A DNA stretch of 64,000 nt, from positions 1 to 64,000 of the forward strand of contig CAWEBB010000021.1 of the NCBI GenBank assembly GCA_963807085.1, in the 5' to 3' direction. Below the pieces are notes generated by a model. That model was not told the origin of the DNA. It saw nothing but the letters and a program-made list of their open reading frames with translations, and made no database searches. Source of the DNA: JACKII01 sp963807085. GTDB taxonomy: Bacteria; Pseudomonadota; Alphaproteobacteria; Bin95. A program made the translations under genes and the position numbers. Below are positions 9,016-17,616 of this stretch, in pieces. Each line of letters begins with the position of its first letter. Position 1 is the first letter of the stretch.

Positions 9016-9094
9016 CAGCACCTCCCAGTCATCGCCCCTATATCGGCGATCCTACCGGGATCCGGCTGGATCGCGACATTTCTTCGAGGTGCCC
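8360..9094 (-). mobile_element. IS5-family element, internally deleted copy 4 (735 bp)
   Basis: Both ends of the IS5 element are kept: GGGCACTTCGATAAAT at 8360 and the right end to 9094, with one extra C in the T-run. After about 35 bases of left end the sequence jumps to the middle of the transposase gene, deleting about 550 bp. It lies inside another IS5-type transposase fragment. With ends intact it could in principle be moved in trans by the full copies. Confidence 0.9.
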
Positions 9095-9265
9095 TATCGA
9101 GGATCGCATTCATCACCTCGCGCAGGTCAGTGGTGCGTGGACGCCCACCCGCTTTTGCTGGCGGCAACAATGGCGCAATCAACGCCCATTCCCGATCCTG
9201 CAGGTCGCTTGATAACGACCTGTCTTGCGGCTATGCTCAACGCGAGCGGTATCGGTCCAGGGCAT
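9095..9265 (-). pseudogene. IS5-type transposase N-terminal fragment
   Basis: ATG 9265 opens MPWTDTARVEHSRKTGRYQ. A one-base loss then shifts the frame, and the correct reading continues SDLQDREWALIAPLLPP...GRPRTTDLREVMNAIL, the typical N-terminus of IS5/IS427-group transposases. It is cut at 9094 by insertion of IS5 copy 4. It is unrelated in sequence to the main IS5 family of this window. Confidence 0.7.
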
Positions 9266-9343
9266 CTGATCCTCCATCTCTTCGCAAAGACGGTGAATTA
9301 TACCCTACTGATATCGCTCAACACCTTTTCGGGCAGGCTCTAA
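9095..9343 (-). mobile_element. Second IS5-type element, upstream end only
   Basis: Outside IS5 copy 4 lies the upstream end of a different IS5-family element. Its outer end, read inward, is GAGCCTGCCCGAAAAGG at about 9343, followed by the start of a transposase. The rest of the element is absent. Confidence 0.65.
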
Positions 9344-9699
9344 GGAGCAAGGGTGGCCGGGTGTGCACAACCGGTCACCTCTCCTGGGATGGCCATAACA
9401 AGAGCCGCATAAAACCCTGCCAAAAATCCCGCGTCCTCACGTCGTTCGGCAGGCCGCCCTCGGCCGCTACCGCACCATGGAGAAGCAAGTGGTGGAATTG
9501 TTCGGCGAGTAAACGGCAAAACTGGTGCAGCGACTTAACCCCCGTATGGATAGGCTGGGCGGGGATAATGCGGTCAGAGGCTCTTCCGCCGCGCCCGGAC
9601 CAGGGTCAGGTTAAGGCCTGCGATTGCCAGTGCCAAGACGAACGACCTGAATAGCCAGCGGTATGCGTCGAGCGGTGCCGGCGACGGTTCGGCTGAAAA
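9344..9699. other. No recognisable gene
   Basis: About 350 bp without a supported gene. A short plus-strand frame ending at a TAA near 9510 (HVVRQAALGRYRTMEKQVVELFGE) looks like a coding C-terminus but was not identified. Nothing else was seen. Confidence 0.4.
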
Positions 9700-9960
9700 C
9701 CTTCCGACCACGTGATCCCCGATGCGGCAGCGTTCCGTACTGCCGTCCGGGCCGCAATTCCAGCGGCGGAGGCGGGGCAGCTCGTGACCCTCGGCATCCG
9801 TCCCGACCGAGCCGGGACAGGCTATGGCTAATTTGCGCTCAGCGAAAAGCTGGACACTGATTTCGCGCCCGTGCCGAAGCCGCTCGAGGGCTTAGTTGAA
9901 AAGCCTGATGTGCGTCACGGCGGACGCGCAGCTCGGTTGCCGAGGTCATCGAGCGATCCT
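9700..9960 (+). pseudogene. manC: Mannose-1-phosphate guanylyltransferase fragment
   Basis: The plus-strand frame reads PSDHVIPDAAAFRTAVRAAI, then AAEAGQLVTLGIRPDRAGTGYG, a stop (TAA), then ALSEKLDTDF and VEKPDV. These match the order of conserved blocks in GDP-mannose pyrophosphorylases (LPSDHVI..., G-IxPxxPxTGYGYI, FxEKPD). Only this internal piece of about 85 codons is present, with an in-frame stop and no start or C-terminus. It is a scar of an exopolysaccharide or LPS sugar-nucleotide gene carried by, or captured in, the island. Confidence 0.65.
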
Positions 9961-9971
9961 TTTGTGCGTCA

Positions 9972-10000
9972 TTGACAAATGTGCCGCTGGCGCATATTTT
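9972..10000 (+). promoter_or_regulatory. Sigma-70-type promoter for higBA-like operon
   Basis: TTGACA at 9972-9977 and TATTTT at 9995-10000 are separated by exactly 17 bases. Transcription would start about 6-8 bases later, at or next to the ATG at 10006, implying a leaderless or nearly leaderless toxin mRNA. No ribosome site precedes that ATG. Confidence 0.6.
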
Positions 10001-10005
10001 ATGAC

Positions 10006-10347
10006 ATGACCATTGTCACCGTCGTCGAAACCCCGGAGTTCCAGCGCCGCGCCCGCGCGATCATGAGCGAGGACGAGCGTTTTGCCTTGATCGACCATAT
10101 CGCCCGCCATCCGATCTCCGGCGTCCCGCTCGGCGGTGGGGTCCGCAAATTCCGTTTTGCCCGCGAGGGCAGCGGCAAAAGCGGCGGCTACCGGGTCATT
10201 TATTTTTACGGTGCCGGTGAGAGCACTCCGATCTTTCTGATCACAGTGTTCGCCAAGCACGAGAAGGCCAATCTTTCGAAAGCCGAAACCGAGACGGTCA
10301 AGGCTCTGGGCAAGGTGCTGGCCGAGACTTACAGGAGCAAAGCATGA
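10006..10347 (+). CDS. higB: HigB/RelE-type toxin
   Basis: A 113-aa RelE/HigB-superfamily protein, expected to be a ribosome-dependent or free mRNA endonuclease. It has the family core: VVETPEFQRRARAIM, a helix with ERFALIDHIARHP, GVRKFRFAREG, GGYRVIYFYG and IFLITVFAKHEKANLS. ATG 10006 is preferred because homology begins MTIVTVVETPEF; an in-frame upstream ATG is absent. The stop overlaps the next start by four bases (ATGA), so toxin precedes antitoxin, the usual HigBA order. Confidence 0.88.
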   Translation: MTIVTVVETPEFQRRARAIMSEDERFALIDHIARHPISGVPLGGGVRKFRFAREGSGKSGGYRVIYFYGAGESTPIFLITVFAKHEKANLSKAETETVKALGKVLAETYRSKA

Positions 10348-10634
10348 GCGAAGCGTTCACCAGCATCGAGCGAGGTATCAAGGAAGCCATCGCCCATGCC
10401 CGCGGCGAGCGGATGGGCACGATCCACGAGATCGAAGTTCCCGAGCTGGACGTGCAAGCCCTTCGGACACGCACGGGCCTCTCGCAGGCCGAGTTCGCAA
10501 AGAGCATCGGCGTCAAGAAGGCGACGCTGCTCAACTGGGAGCATCACCGCCGCAGTCCCGACGGTCCAGCGCGTGTCCTGTTAGCTCTGATCGACAAGGA
10601 TCCGACGATCGTGCAACGCACCCTTGGCGGATAG
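10344..10634 (+). CDS. higA: HigA-type XRE antitoxin
   Basis: A 96-aa antitoxin. The N-terminal part (residues 1-40) would contact the toxin; residues 35-90 form an XRE helix-turn-helix (TRTGLSQAEFAKSIGVKKATLLNWE). It is translationally coupled to the toxin by the ATGA overlap. It would bind operator DNA at the promoter around 9972 and repress the pair. It probably stabilises the surrounding island. Confidence 0.88.
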   Translation: MSEAFTSIERGIKEAIAHARGERMGTIHEIEVPELDVQALRTRTGLSQAEFAKSIGVKKATLLNWEHHRRSPDGPARVLLALIDKDPTIVQRTLGG

Positions 10635-11581
10635 GCCCTATCCCCGATTGAATCCCATCCAGCCGTGGCCATGCATCACCCCATGTAGCTGGAGCGTTGC
10701 ACCCGCCGTTGCAGGCGCTGGCGATCCGGATGCCGTTCAGACGATCGACCGGATTGACGGTTGCCCCTGTCTTGTGTCTCCCGGAACTGCGTCTCCAGAT
10801 AGGCCCGACGCGCCTCGGGCCAGCGGTCAGTGCTGGCGTCGAGCGTAGCCCCACCGCCGAGTTGGCGTCCGTCAGGATCAGGATGCAGCACGCAAACTCC
10901 TTCGACAGCATAGTGTTGCCCGCATCACGCGAGTGTGCCGACTTAGCTCGTTACCGCGTTTCCTAACTTTTTTGATCAGCGGGTCGATGCGCTGACGCGA
11001 GTTGCGCTTGGGTAGTTCCACGGTAGCCTGCACCGCAAGCATCACCCGACGCGTGGTGCATGACAAAGCCAATAAAACAGTCGCTCACTTCTGTAGTGCC
11101 AAACTGCGCTGCCTCCATGAATACCTCCCGCTGCACCGGGCTTGGCCAGAGATCGGGGAAGCAGGCTGTCATGTGGACGGCGTTCTTAAAGCCCGATGCC
11201 CGCGAACGCCATCAGGTCGCGCCAGCTCGGCCTGCGTTCGGACCCCGGCACCAACGCATTCATTGTCTCGGGCAGCCCTCGCGACGTCGAAACCGGTCCG
11301 CATGGCCGCACGCCGCCCCTCCGAAAAGGATGGACCCCTTCCGGCAAGCCACTGAAATCACATCAATGATGGGTGGGACCCCAGGTAGATCTTCGGATAA
11401 CTCCGAGGCTTGCTGTAACCGCTGGGAACTCGTGGGGTCATCCCAGGCAAGCGCGAACGGGGTGAATGCTTCAGCCCATCCATGGCCGCGTGGCGAGGTG
11501 GGCGGAACCCTCGGCGGCGTGCTGATATCAGCGCTGCTCCGGTCCCTTCGGATCACGTTCGCCCGACAGAGCTGGCTCTGG
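10635..11581. other. Nearly gene-free stretch with one small ORF candidate
   Basis: About 950 bp with no recognised gene. The best candidate is a minus-strand ORF 10963-11118, 51 aa (MEAAQFGTTEVSDCFIGFVM...), whose ATG at 11118 follows a GGGAGG site by six bases. A second minus-strand frame overlaps it (MLAVQATVELPKRNSRQR...), so the locus may be frameshifted debris. A 98-aa minus-strand frame at 11260-11556 looks protein-like but lacks a recognisable family or ribosome site. Confidence 0.4.
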
Positions 11582-14500
11582 TCATGCGGTCAGCGGGGCG
11601 AACAGATCCTGGAGAGTTGCTTCGTCCAGCAATCTGCCTGCGGCGCCACCTTCATCGTCGAACAACGCATCGGCCAATGCCTGTTTCCGGGCCTGCATGT
11701 CGAGGATCTTTTCCTCGACCGTGCCCGCGGCCACAAGCCGATGGACAAAGACCGGCTTGTCCTGGCCAATCCGGTGCGTGCGATCCATCGCCTGACGCTC
11801 CACCGCCGGGTTCCACCACGGATCGTAGAGAATCACCGTGTCGGCCTCGGTTAGCGTCAGGCCGACGCCGCCCGCCTTGAGGCTGAGCAAGAAGACCGGT
11901 GCGTCGCCGCGCGCGAAGGCATCGAGCACCTCGGCGCGGTTCTGCGTCTGGCCGGTGAGCGACAGGCAGGCAAGGCCCGCTTCAGCCAGATCGGCCTCAA
12001 TCAGGCGCAGCATCTCGACGAATTGCGAGAAGACCAGAACCCGGCGACCTTCGGCGACCAACTCGTTCAGAAGGTCGCGTAGCCGCGCGCGTTTCGCGCT
12101 GTCTTTCACGGAGTGCGCGGCTTGGGTCTTGACCAGAGCCGGGTCGCAGCAAACCTGCCGCAGCTTCAAGAGCGCATCCAGCACCGTGATCCGCGCCGCG
12201 GCCAACCCCCTGGTGGCAATGGCTTCGCGCACACGGGCATCCATGGCGCTGCGCACCGTTTCATAAAGCGCCTGTTGCGGTTTCGGAAGATCCACCTGTT
12301 CGAGGATCTCGGTCTTGGGCGGCAGCTCGGCGGCAACCTCTTCCTTGGTGCGGCGCAACAGGAAAGGGCGCAACCGGCGGTTCAGCCGGGCCTGCACCAA
12401 GGCGTCGCCATGCTTTTCAATAGGGGTGCGGAACAGCGTCTGAAAGCGCTTGCGGTCGCCCAGCAGGCCGGGATTCACCCAGTCGATCAGCGTCCAGAGA
12501 TCCTGCAGCGAGTTCTCCAGCGGCGTCCCCGTCAGCGCCAGCCGCCCCTTGGCCGGAATCTCGCGCAAGGTTTTCGCCGTTTGCGAGGCTGGGTTCTTGA
12601 GGGTTTGCGCCTCGTCCAGAATAACCAGCGGCCAGTCCTGCGCCGCCAGCCAGTCGCGGTCGCGCGCCAAAAGCGGATAGGTGGTCAGCACCAGATCGGC
12701 CCGAGACGCCTCACCGCGCAAAGCCCGGCGGTCCGGACCGTGCAAGACCAGCAGGCGCAGGCCGGGTGTGAACTGCGCCGCTTGGGTCTGCCAGCTGTGC
12801 AGCAAACTGGTGGGCACGATCAGCAGCGTCGGGCCAGGCGCCTCGGCTTCGCGTCCCGCCTGTAACAGTGCAAGGGTCTGTACCGTCTTGCCCAACCCCA
12901 TGTCATCGGCCAGCACGCCACCGAACCCGGCCGCCAGCAGGCTGCCCATCCAGGCCGCACCGTAGGCTTGATAATCGCGCAGTTGTCCGTTCAGGCCCTC
13001 GGGCGGTTCAAAGCCGTCAGTCGCGGCCAGAGATCGCAGACTGTGCGCCAGCGGCAGTATCCCGGCCTTGTCGGCAAACCGGATGGAGCTGCCCGCTAAG
13101 GCCTCCTCCGCCAGTCTGGCAACGCCGGCATCCGACGGGTGCAGCGCGCCCAGTTCGGCGTGATGGGTCAGGAACAGATGCAGCAGGGGCGCAAGCGGGC
13201 TGAGGTCCAGTGCGACATACCCAGCCGTGCCGCGGTCCAGATAGACCGGCTGGTCGGCCAGGCGCTGCCCCAGGGTTTCGACATCAGGCACCTCGTACCA
13301 TTCCTCGCGGATCTGTTCGAGGAAGGCGGCGAGCAGAGGCGCCACATCCGCCGGCTTGCCACCGACCTCGGCCTGAAACCCCAGCGAGAACCAGTCATTG
13401 CCCTGGAACGCCTCACCCGCCTCGGTTCGCGTCGTGACACTGAGCGAGGCCTCCTCCTCACTCAGGCGATAGGGCCATTTCGGGGTCTCGACCACCTCCC
13501 ACCCATCGCGGCGCAGCTCGGGCACCACGCGAAAGGCGAAATCCAGCGCTTCGCGTTCGTTCGAGATCTCGAGCGTCTGCGAGTTCATCTCGCCATCGGC
13601 AAAGACGAAATCGCATCTGATCATGCGCTCGCCCGGCCAATGGACTTCCAATTCTTCCACCGGCAGCGCACCCGACGCCATCAGCCGTGTGATGCAGGCG
13701 GCCTCCCAATCATGATCGCGGGTAAGCGTCACGATCTTCCCTTCAGCAGCGACGCGAGGGTCGCCATCACGGTCCCGGACCTCGTGCCCCTCATAGACGA
13801 AGCGCAGGGTCAGCGTGGGCAGTTGCAAGGATTTGCCCCAATAGCGCGGGCCGTCGCGGGCGGTTTCGCGGCCCAGCGTGAGCCGGGCGAAGCACTGCCT
13901 GGCCGCACGCCGCGTCTGGCGGATCGTGCGGGGACGCGGCAGGTCCAGCCCGGCGAGCGTGTTGGGCAGCGCTCTCCCAAGTGCTTCGGCTTCGTGCGGG
14001 GCAATTCTGGGGCCGGCCTCCACAAGCTGTAGCAGATCGCTATCCAACGCGTCATCCAGTGCGCCGATCCGTCCCTCGGCCGTGTCGATCCACAGCGTCG
14101 CGCCATCCAGGCCGCGAACGTGGAGAGGCTGGCCGGAGGCATCCTCAAAGGCCAAGTGTTGGCCGCCATCGGCCGCCATCCGCCAGGCCAGGCGGGGCGC
14201 GAGCCGCGCTTCGGACCAGTTCAACTGCGCGTCCGGCGCGTTATCGTGTAAAAACCGGCCCGTTTCGCAGAGGCGGCGAAGTAGCGCGAGGGCATCCTCC
14301 CCCTTGGGCCGCAAAAGATCCGGCAGGCCATAGCTGTAGTGCGCGTCCCACAGCCGTGCCTGCGCCAAAGCAGACAGCAACTCCAAGTCCACCGGGCGAA
14401 TGAATTTGGCCGGGGCCGTGCTGCGCAGGGCATGGAAGGCATCATAGCGTCGGATACTCTTGTTCAGCCCGGTTCCCGCAGCATTGACCCGGCCCTTATG

Positions 14501-14932
14501 GATGTCGACCTTCACTTGAGGGCCATGCGGCGCCAACACATAAAGCAGGCGGTCCTTCACATTGTCCGGATAGGTCTCGGGCCGCAGCTCCGGCAGTTGC
14601 GTGCTGCTGGCGGAATGCTCCTGGACACGGCCAAGCCAGCCTTGCACCGGCGCAGCAAGGGCCGGATGCCTGTTCTGCTGGTCCGCCCAATTCACCAGCG
14701 CCGCAGCCACATGCTTGCAGTTACGGCCGACAGGGCAGGTACAGATGCCATAAACCGACCCCCGGCCCAGAGTGATTCGCTGCTGATAGCTGGTCCCGCG
14801 CCCGTTCGATACCTGCCCTCTGATTGCGCCATCCGCCAGAGTCTCAAGAGAAACAACAAGACCGCGTCGCGCATAATCGCGGCCGCGCTGCAGTGTGCTC
14901 TTGTCGAAATGGCTGCTCAGCCGAATATCCAT
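11582..14932 (-). CDS. SWIM-domain SNF2/HepA-family DNA-dependent ATPase
   Basis: A 1116-aa RapA/HepA-like helicase-type translocase. Residues 64-74 form a SWIM zinc-binding motif (CTCPVGRNCKH). A long middle region has no recognised catalytic motifs. The SF2 ATPase core follows: Walker A ADDMGLGKT at about 675-685, motif II VILDEAQTLKN at about 770, TGTPLENSLQDLW, then helicase-C with VFSQFVEMLRLIE and VERQAMDRTHRIGQ near 1045. ATG 14932 is favoured over 14971 because AGGAGAGAAA lies directly before it. It appears intact although all neighbours are decayed, suggesting recent arrival or selection. A cytosine methyltransferase remnant lies upstream on the other strand. Confidence 0.9.
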   Translation of the reverse strand: MDIRLSSHFDKSTLQRGRDYARRGLVVSLETLADGAIRGQVSNGRGTSYQQRITLGRGSVYGICTCPVGRNCKHVAAALVNWADQQNRHPALAAPVQGWLGRVQEHSASSTQLPELRPETYPDNVKDRLLYVLAPHGPQVKVDIHKGRVNAAGTGLNKSIRRYDAFHALRSTAPAKFIRPVDLELLSALAQARLWDAHYSYGLPDLLRPKGEDALALLRRLCETGRFLHDNAPDAQLNWSEARLAPRLAWRMAADGGQHLAFEDASGQPLHVRGLDGATLWIDTAEGRIGALDDALDSDLLQLVEAGPRIAPHEAEALGRALPNTLAGLDLPRPRTIRQTRRAARQCFARLTLGRETARDGPRYWGKSLQLPTLTLRFVYEGHEVRDRDGDPRVAAEGKIVTLTRDHDWEAACITRLMASGALPVEELEVHWPGERMIRCDFVFADGEMNSQTLEISNEREALDFAFRVVPELRRDGWEVVETPKWPYRLSEEEASLSVTTRTEAGEAFQGNDWFSLGFQAEVGGKPADVAPLLAAFLEQIREEWYEVPDVETLGQRLADQPVYLDRGTAGYVALDLSPLAPLLHLFLTHHAELGALHPSDAGVARLAEEALAGSSIRFADKAGILPLAHSLRSLAATDGFEPPEGLNGQLRDYQAYGAAWMGSLLAAGFGGVLADDMGLGKTVQTLALLQAGREAEAPGPTLLIVPTSLLHSWQTQAAQFTPGLRLLVLHGPDRRALRGEASRADLVLTTYPLLARDRDWLAAQDWPLVILDEAQTLKNPASQTAKTLREIPAKGRLALTGTPLENSLQDLWTLIDWVNPGLLGDRKRFQTLFRTPIEKHGDALVQARLNRRLRPFLLRRTKEEVAAELPPKTEILEQVDLPKPQQALYETVRSAMDARVREAIATRGLAAARITVLDALLKLRQVCCDPALVKTQAAHSVKDSAKRARLRDLLNELVAEGRRVLVFSQFVEMLRLIEADLAEAGLACLSLTGQTQNRAEVLDAFARGDAPVFLLSLKAGGVGLTLTEADTVILYDPWWNPAVERQAMDRTHRIGQDKPVFVHRLVAAGTVEEKILDMQARKQALADALFDDEGGAAGRLLDEATLQDLFAPLTA

Positions 14933-15239
14933 TTTCTCTCCTGACAGGTCTTCTCGACAATTCAACACCATTTGGTCCCGAAGGTGGCGGTAAAGCTCTC
15001 GCTGTCAACGGCGGCGAAAAAATGTACCGGCGCGACGGCGCAAAGATGTACCGATCTCCGGGTGTGACCTTGTCGCCTTAGTCCAAAGGAGGGATCCGCG
15101 CACGAATGGAGGCAGGATACCCTAACCTAAATTGACGACCTGAAAACCATCCACGAAGGTGGGACAACTTCAGCCACCAGCCCGGCCGTGCGCCGCGCTA
15201 CACCAAAGGCTCCGCGCGCGGCCTCTTACCATCACCATG

Positions 15240-15575
15240 CAGTGGGACCGCGCTATCGGCAGGCGGCTCGACAGGCCGATCCGAACCCTGACCACGCTAG
15301 ACCGGTTCGGCTTGGTTAGTGGCATGGGCGCCGATACCAGACTGCGCATGCTTCAAATGCCGAAGCTTCGGCGCGCGATGGGACTGCCCGAGGAGTTCCG
15401 CCTAGAGCAAGGTTCCCGGCGCGACTGGGTTCGCCTCCTGGGCAATGGTGTCTGTCCGCCGGTCATGAAGGCCATTGTCGAAAGCCTGACTGGAGCCGAG
15501 TTGGCGGCGGTCGGCGAGACCCAGCTCGAAGCGAACCTGGGGAATGAGGAAGTGCGGCTGTACGCATCTTCCTGA
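15240..15575 (+). pseudogene. Cytosine-5 DNA methyltransferase, C-terminal fragment
   Basis: The frame reads RPIRTLTTLDRFGLVSG, then MLQMPKLRRAMGLPEEFRLE, and RDWVRLLGNGVCPPVMKAIV. These are the last conserved blocks of C5 methyltransferases (R-TLTT, the recognition-domain end, and motif X GNxVxPxV). Motifs I, IV (PC) and VI are absent and no start is convincing, so only the C-terminal third or less remains. It ends at a normal stop at 15575. Possibly once part of a restriction or defence cassette with the SNF2 gene. Confidence 0.65.
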
Positions 15576-15913
15576 GATTCCCGCGCCATCAAAAAAGCCC
15601 TAACTGGGTGATCCGCGGAGGAACACACCGTCCATTAGTCGCCCGAACTCTCTGGAAGAGAAGCAATCGGGCTGGAACCCTGTATCGCCATCCCAGTCAA
15701 TTCCCGATCCCTATCCATACCTGAGCATGGAATTCCATAGATAAACCAGATTCTTTGAGTAGTTTCCGTGACTTCACCTCAAAATATCGGTGAATGCCGG
15801 CTCTCACCGGGCACATAGGAAGGGATGAGCTGGTAGCTCTGTAGAAAATTGGGCTTGCGCCCAATTTAAAGCTGGAGTGAGATTTCTCCAGTCTCTGCTA
15901 CCCTTGGGATATC
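15576..15913. other. Structured intergenic region upstream of conjugation-like block
   Basis: About 340 bp with no ORF of interest but several short inverted repeats in the last 100 bases. It could be the 5' leader or operator region of the gene at 15914, or hold a small RNA. No sequence family was recognised. Confidence 0.4.
15846..15867 (+). promoter_or_regulatory. Perfect 9-bp hairpin in leader of 15914 gene
   Basis: AAATTGGGC, loop TTGC, GCCCAATTT forms a perfect 9-bp stem with a four-base loop. It is followed by a second stem CTGGAG/CTCCAG beginning at 15872, about 35 bases before the ATG at 15914. No T-run follows, so it is not a typical terminator; an operator or translational control element is possible. 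Confidence 0.5.
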
Positions 15914-16429
15914 ATGGGCCTGCTCTTCAAACGTGAACAATCGGCAGGTACTGTTGGCCGGGTAAATTTCAAGCTGTGGGGCAAGATCGAACTTGATGAA
16001 GATGAACAGGCCATTGTTACCCGGAACAAGTTAGACGAGTCGGTACTGATCGAGGTCGATCAACCAAATCTTATCCGCAACGCAATTCTCGTCGGCCTCG
16101 GCTTTTTCGCGGTGATTGGTGGCTTCTTTTTCATGCAATTGTCGATGTCGCTGTCTACGATTGTTGGATTGGTGGCTGGTATCGCGAGTGGCTACGTTTT
16201 CTACCACAACAAACGCGAGACCATTTTCGTCCGTGACCTTCTCCACGGACGAAATTTTAGCTGCGCAAGCGTTGTCGAACTGGCGCGCAAGGAAGCCTGG
16301 CTGACCTATATGGTCGGATTCCTGCGCCAGGTGATGGAAAGCGCCAAGCATTGGGATGGTACGGAACGCCATACCGTCGAGCCACTGCCCAAAGACGAAG
16401 CCCGGCAGGTTATCATTCGAGGGTTATAG
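15914..16429 (+). CDS. Two-TM membrane protein of a conjugation-like block
   Basis: A 171-aa protein of unknown family. It has a cytoplasmic-looking N-terminus, two membrane helices at about 55-75 and 79-97 (NAILVGLGFFAVIGGFFFMQ; TIVGLVAGIASGYVF), then a soluble tail of about 70 residues. The stop (TAG 16427) is directly followed by the ATG of the coupling-type ATPase at 16430, so the two are one operon. The context suggests a membrane anchor or partner of the ATPase; this is inference. Confidence 0.7.
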   Translation: MGLLFKREQSAGTVGRVNFKLWGKIELDEDEQAIVTRNKLDESVLIEVDQPNLIRNAILVGLGFFAVIGGFFFMQLSMSLSTIVGLVAGIASGYVFYHNKRETIFVRDLLHGRNFSCASVVELARKEAWLTYMVGFLRQVMESAKHWDGTERHTVEPLPKDEARQVIIRGL

Positions 16430-17616
16430 ATGCCGGTTCATCTCGCCGCCCGCGTGCACGCCTTTGTGCATGGATTATTCCGCCCCACCGACGAAACGGA
16501 AACCAGAGAGCTATACAACTGGGTAGAAGGGCTGTTTGTCCGGCATGACTTGTGAGGTGAGGCTGAACGAAAACAACTGGTCACCAAACTCACCCTGCAT
16601 GTGCTTGATAACCTCGACATCGCGCCAGAGCACGGGCAAGCCGAGATAATCCACCACCTGATTGGCCGTCTGCTCGACTATGAGGGGCTGTTTCTGCTGC
16701 CCAGGATCGACTGGTCGGTTCGTCATTCGGTGAGCGAGTATTGGGAGGTCCGTGATGAACTCAACCGCCAACGGGCGGTGCTGGAGGATTTTGTTGATAC
16801 CCAAGACCTGATCTGCCAGGCCGCCATCGCCTTTCTGGAACCGATCTATGAAGCCTGCCCGGCCCTGCTGGCGACAGACAGCGGTGAGGGCGACATCACA
16901 GTCCCAACCGAGCTCATCCACAGCCTGCAGGACATTGGCGGCATTGCCGAACGGCTTTATGGAATCGCCTTTGCTGACGAACTCGAAAACGCCAGTTTGT
17001 TCGCCCGGCTTTCCGATCGTCTGGAGCGCAACCTGGTGGCTGCCTCCGGCGGCGATCCCATAGATCCGAAGAGTTTTGCCAAAGCTCCCAAGCTACCCAG
17101 CAAATCGGACATCAAGAACTCCGAGGATCTGCTGGATACCTATCTGGGTGGCACACCCCTGCGGAACCTATTCGAGCAATCCCTCCAGTTGGCCATCGCG
17201 ACCCAGGCGCGCTTTGAGCACCATCATATCGTCGCGGGATCGGGCCACGGCAAAAGCCAGACTTTGCAGTATCTGATTGTGGAGGATCTGGATTCCGTGG
17301 CGCGCGGCGAACGATCGATTGTTGTCATCGATGGCCAGGGCGACCTGATCCGCAATATCTCGCAGTTGGCTGAGTTTGCGCCGAGCGGCCCGCTGCATGA
17401 CCGCGTAGTCATCATCGACCCCACCGATGTTGAATACCCGGTATCGCTGAACCTTTTCGACGTCGGTATCGATCGCCTGAACGGCTATGCTCCGCTGGAG
17501 CGCGAACGGCTCACCAACTCCATCCTCGAGCTCTATGATTTCGTACTAGGAACGCTGCTTTCAGCAGAGATGACGCAAAAGCAGAACATCATCTTCCGCT
17601 ATGTCACCAGACTGAT

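Noticed and set aside
11582..15575. DISARM system from SNF2 plus cytosine methyltransferase
   Set aside because: The ATPase is of the SWIM/HepA type, and no DUF1998 protein, second helicase or phospholipase-D gene is present; the methyltransferase is only a fragment.
16553..16555. In-frame TGA as a selenocysteine codon, given SelB at the right edge
   Set aside because: The position is not in a redox motif, the protein is an ATPase also broken by an IS, and no SECIS-like hairpin was recognised just downstream. A nonsense mutation is simpler.
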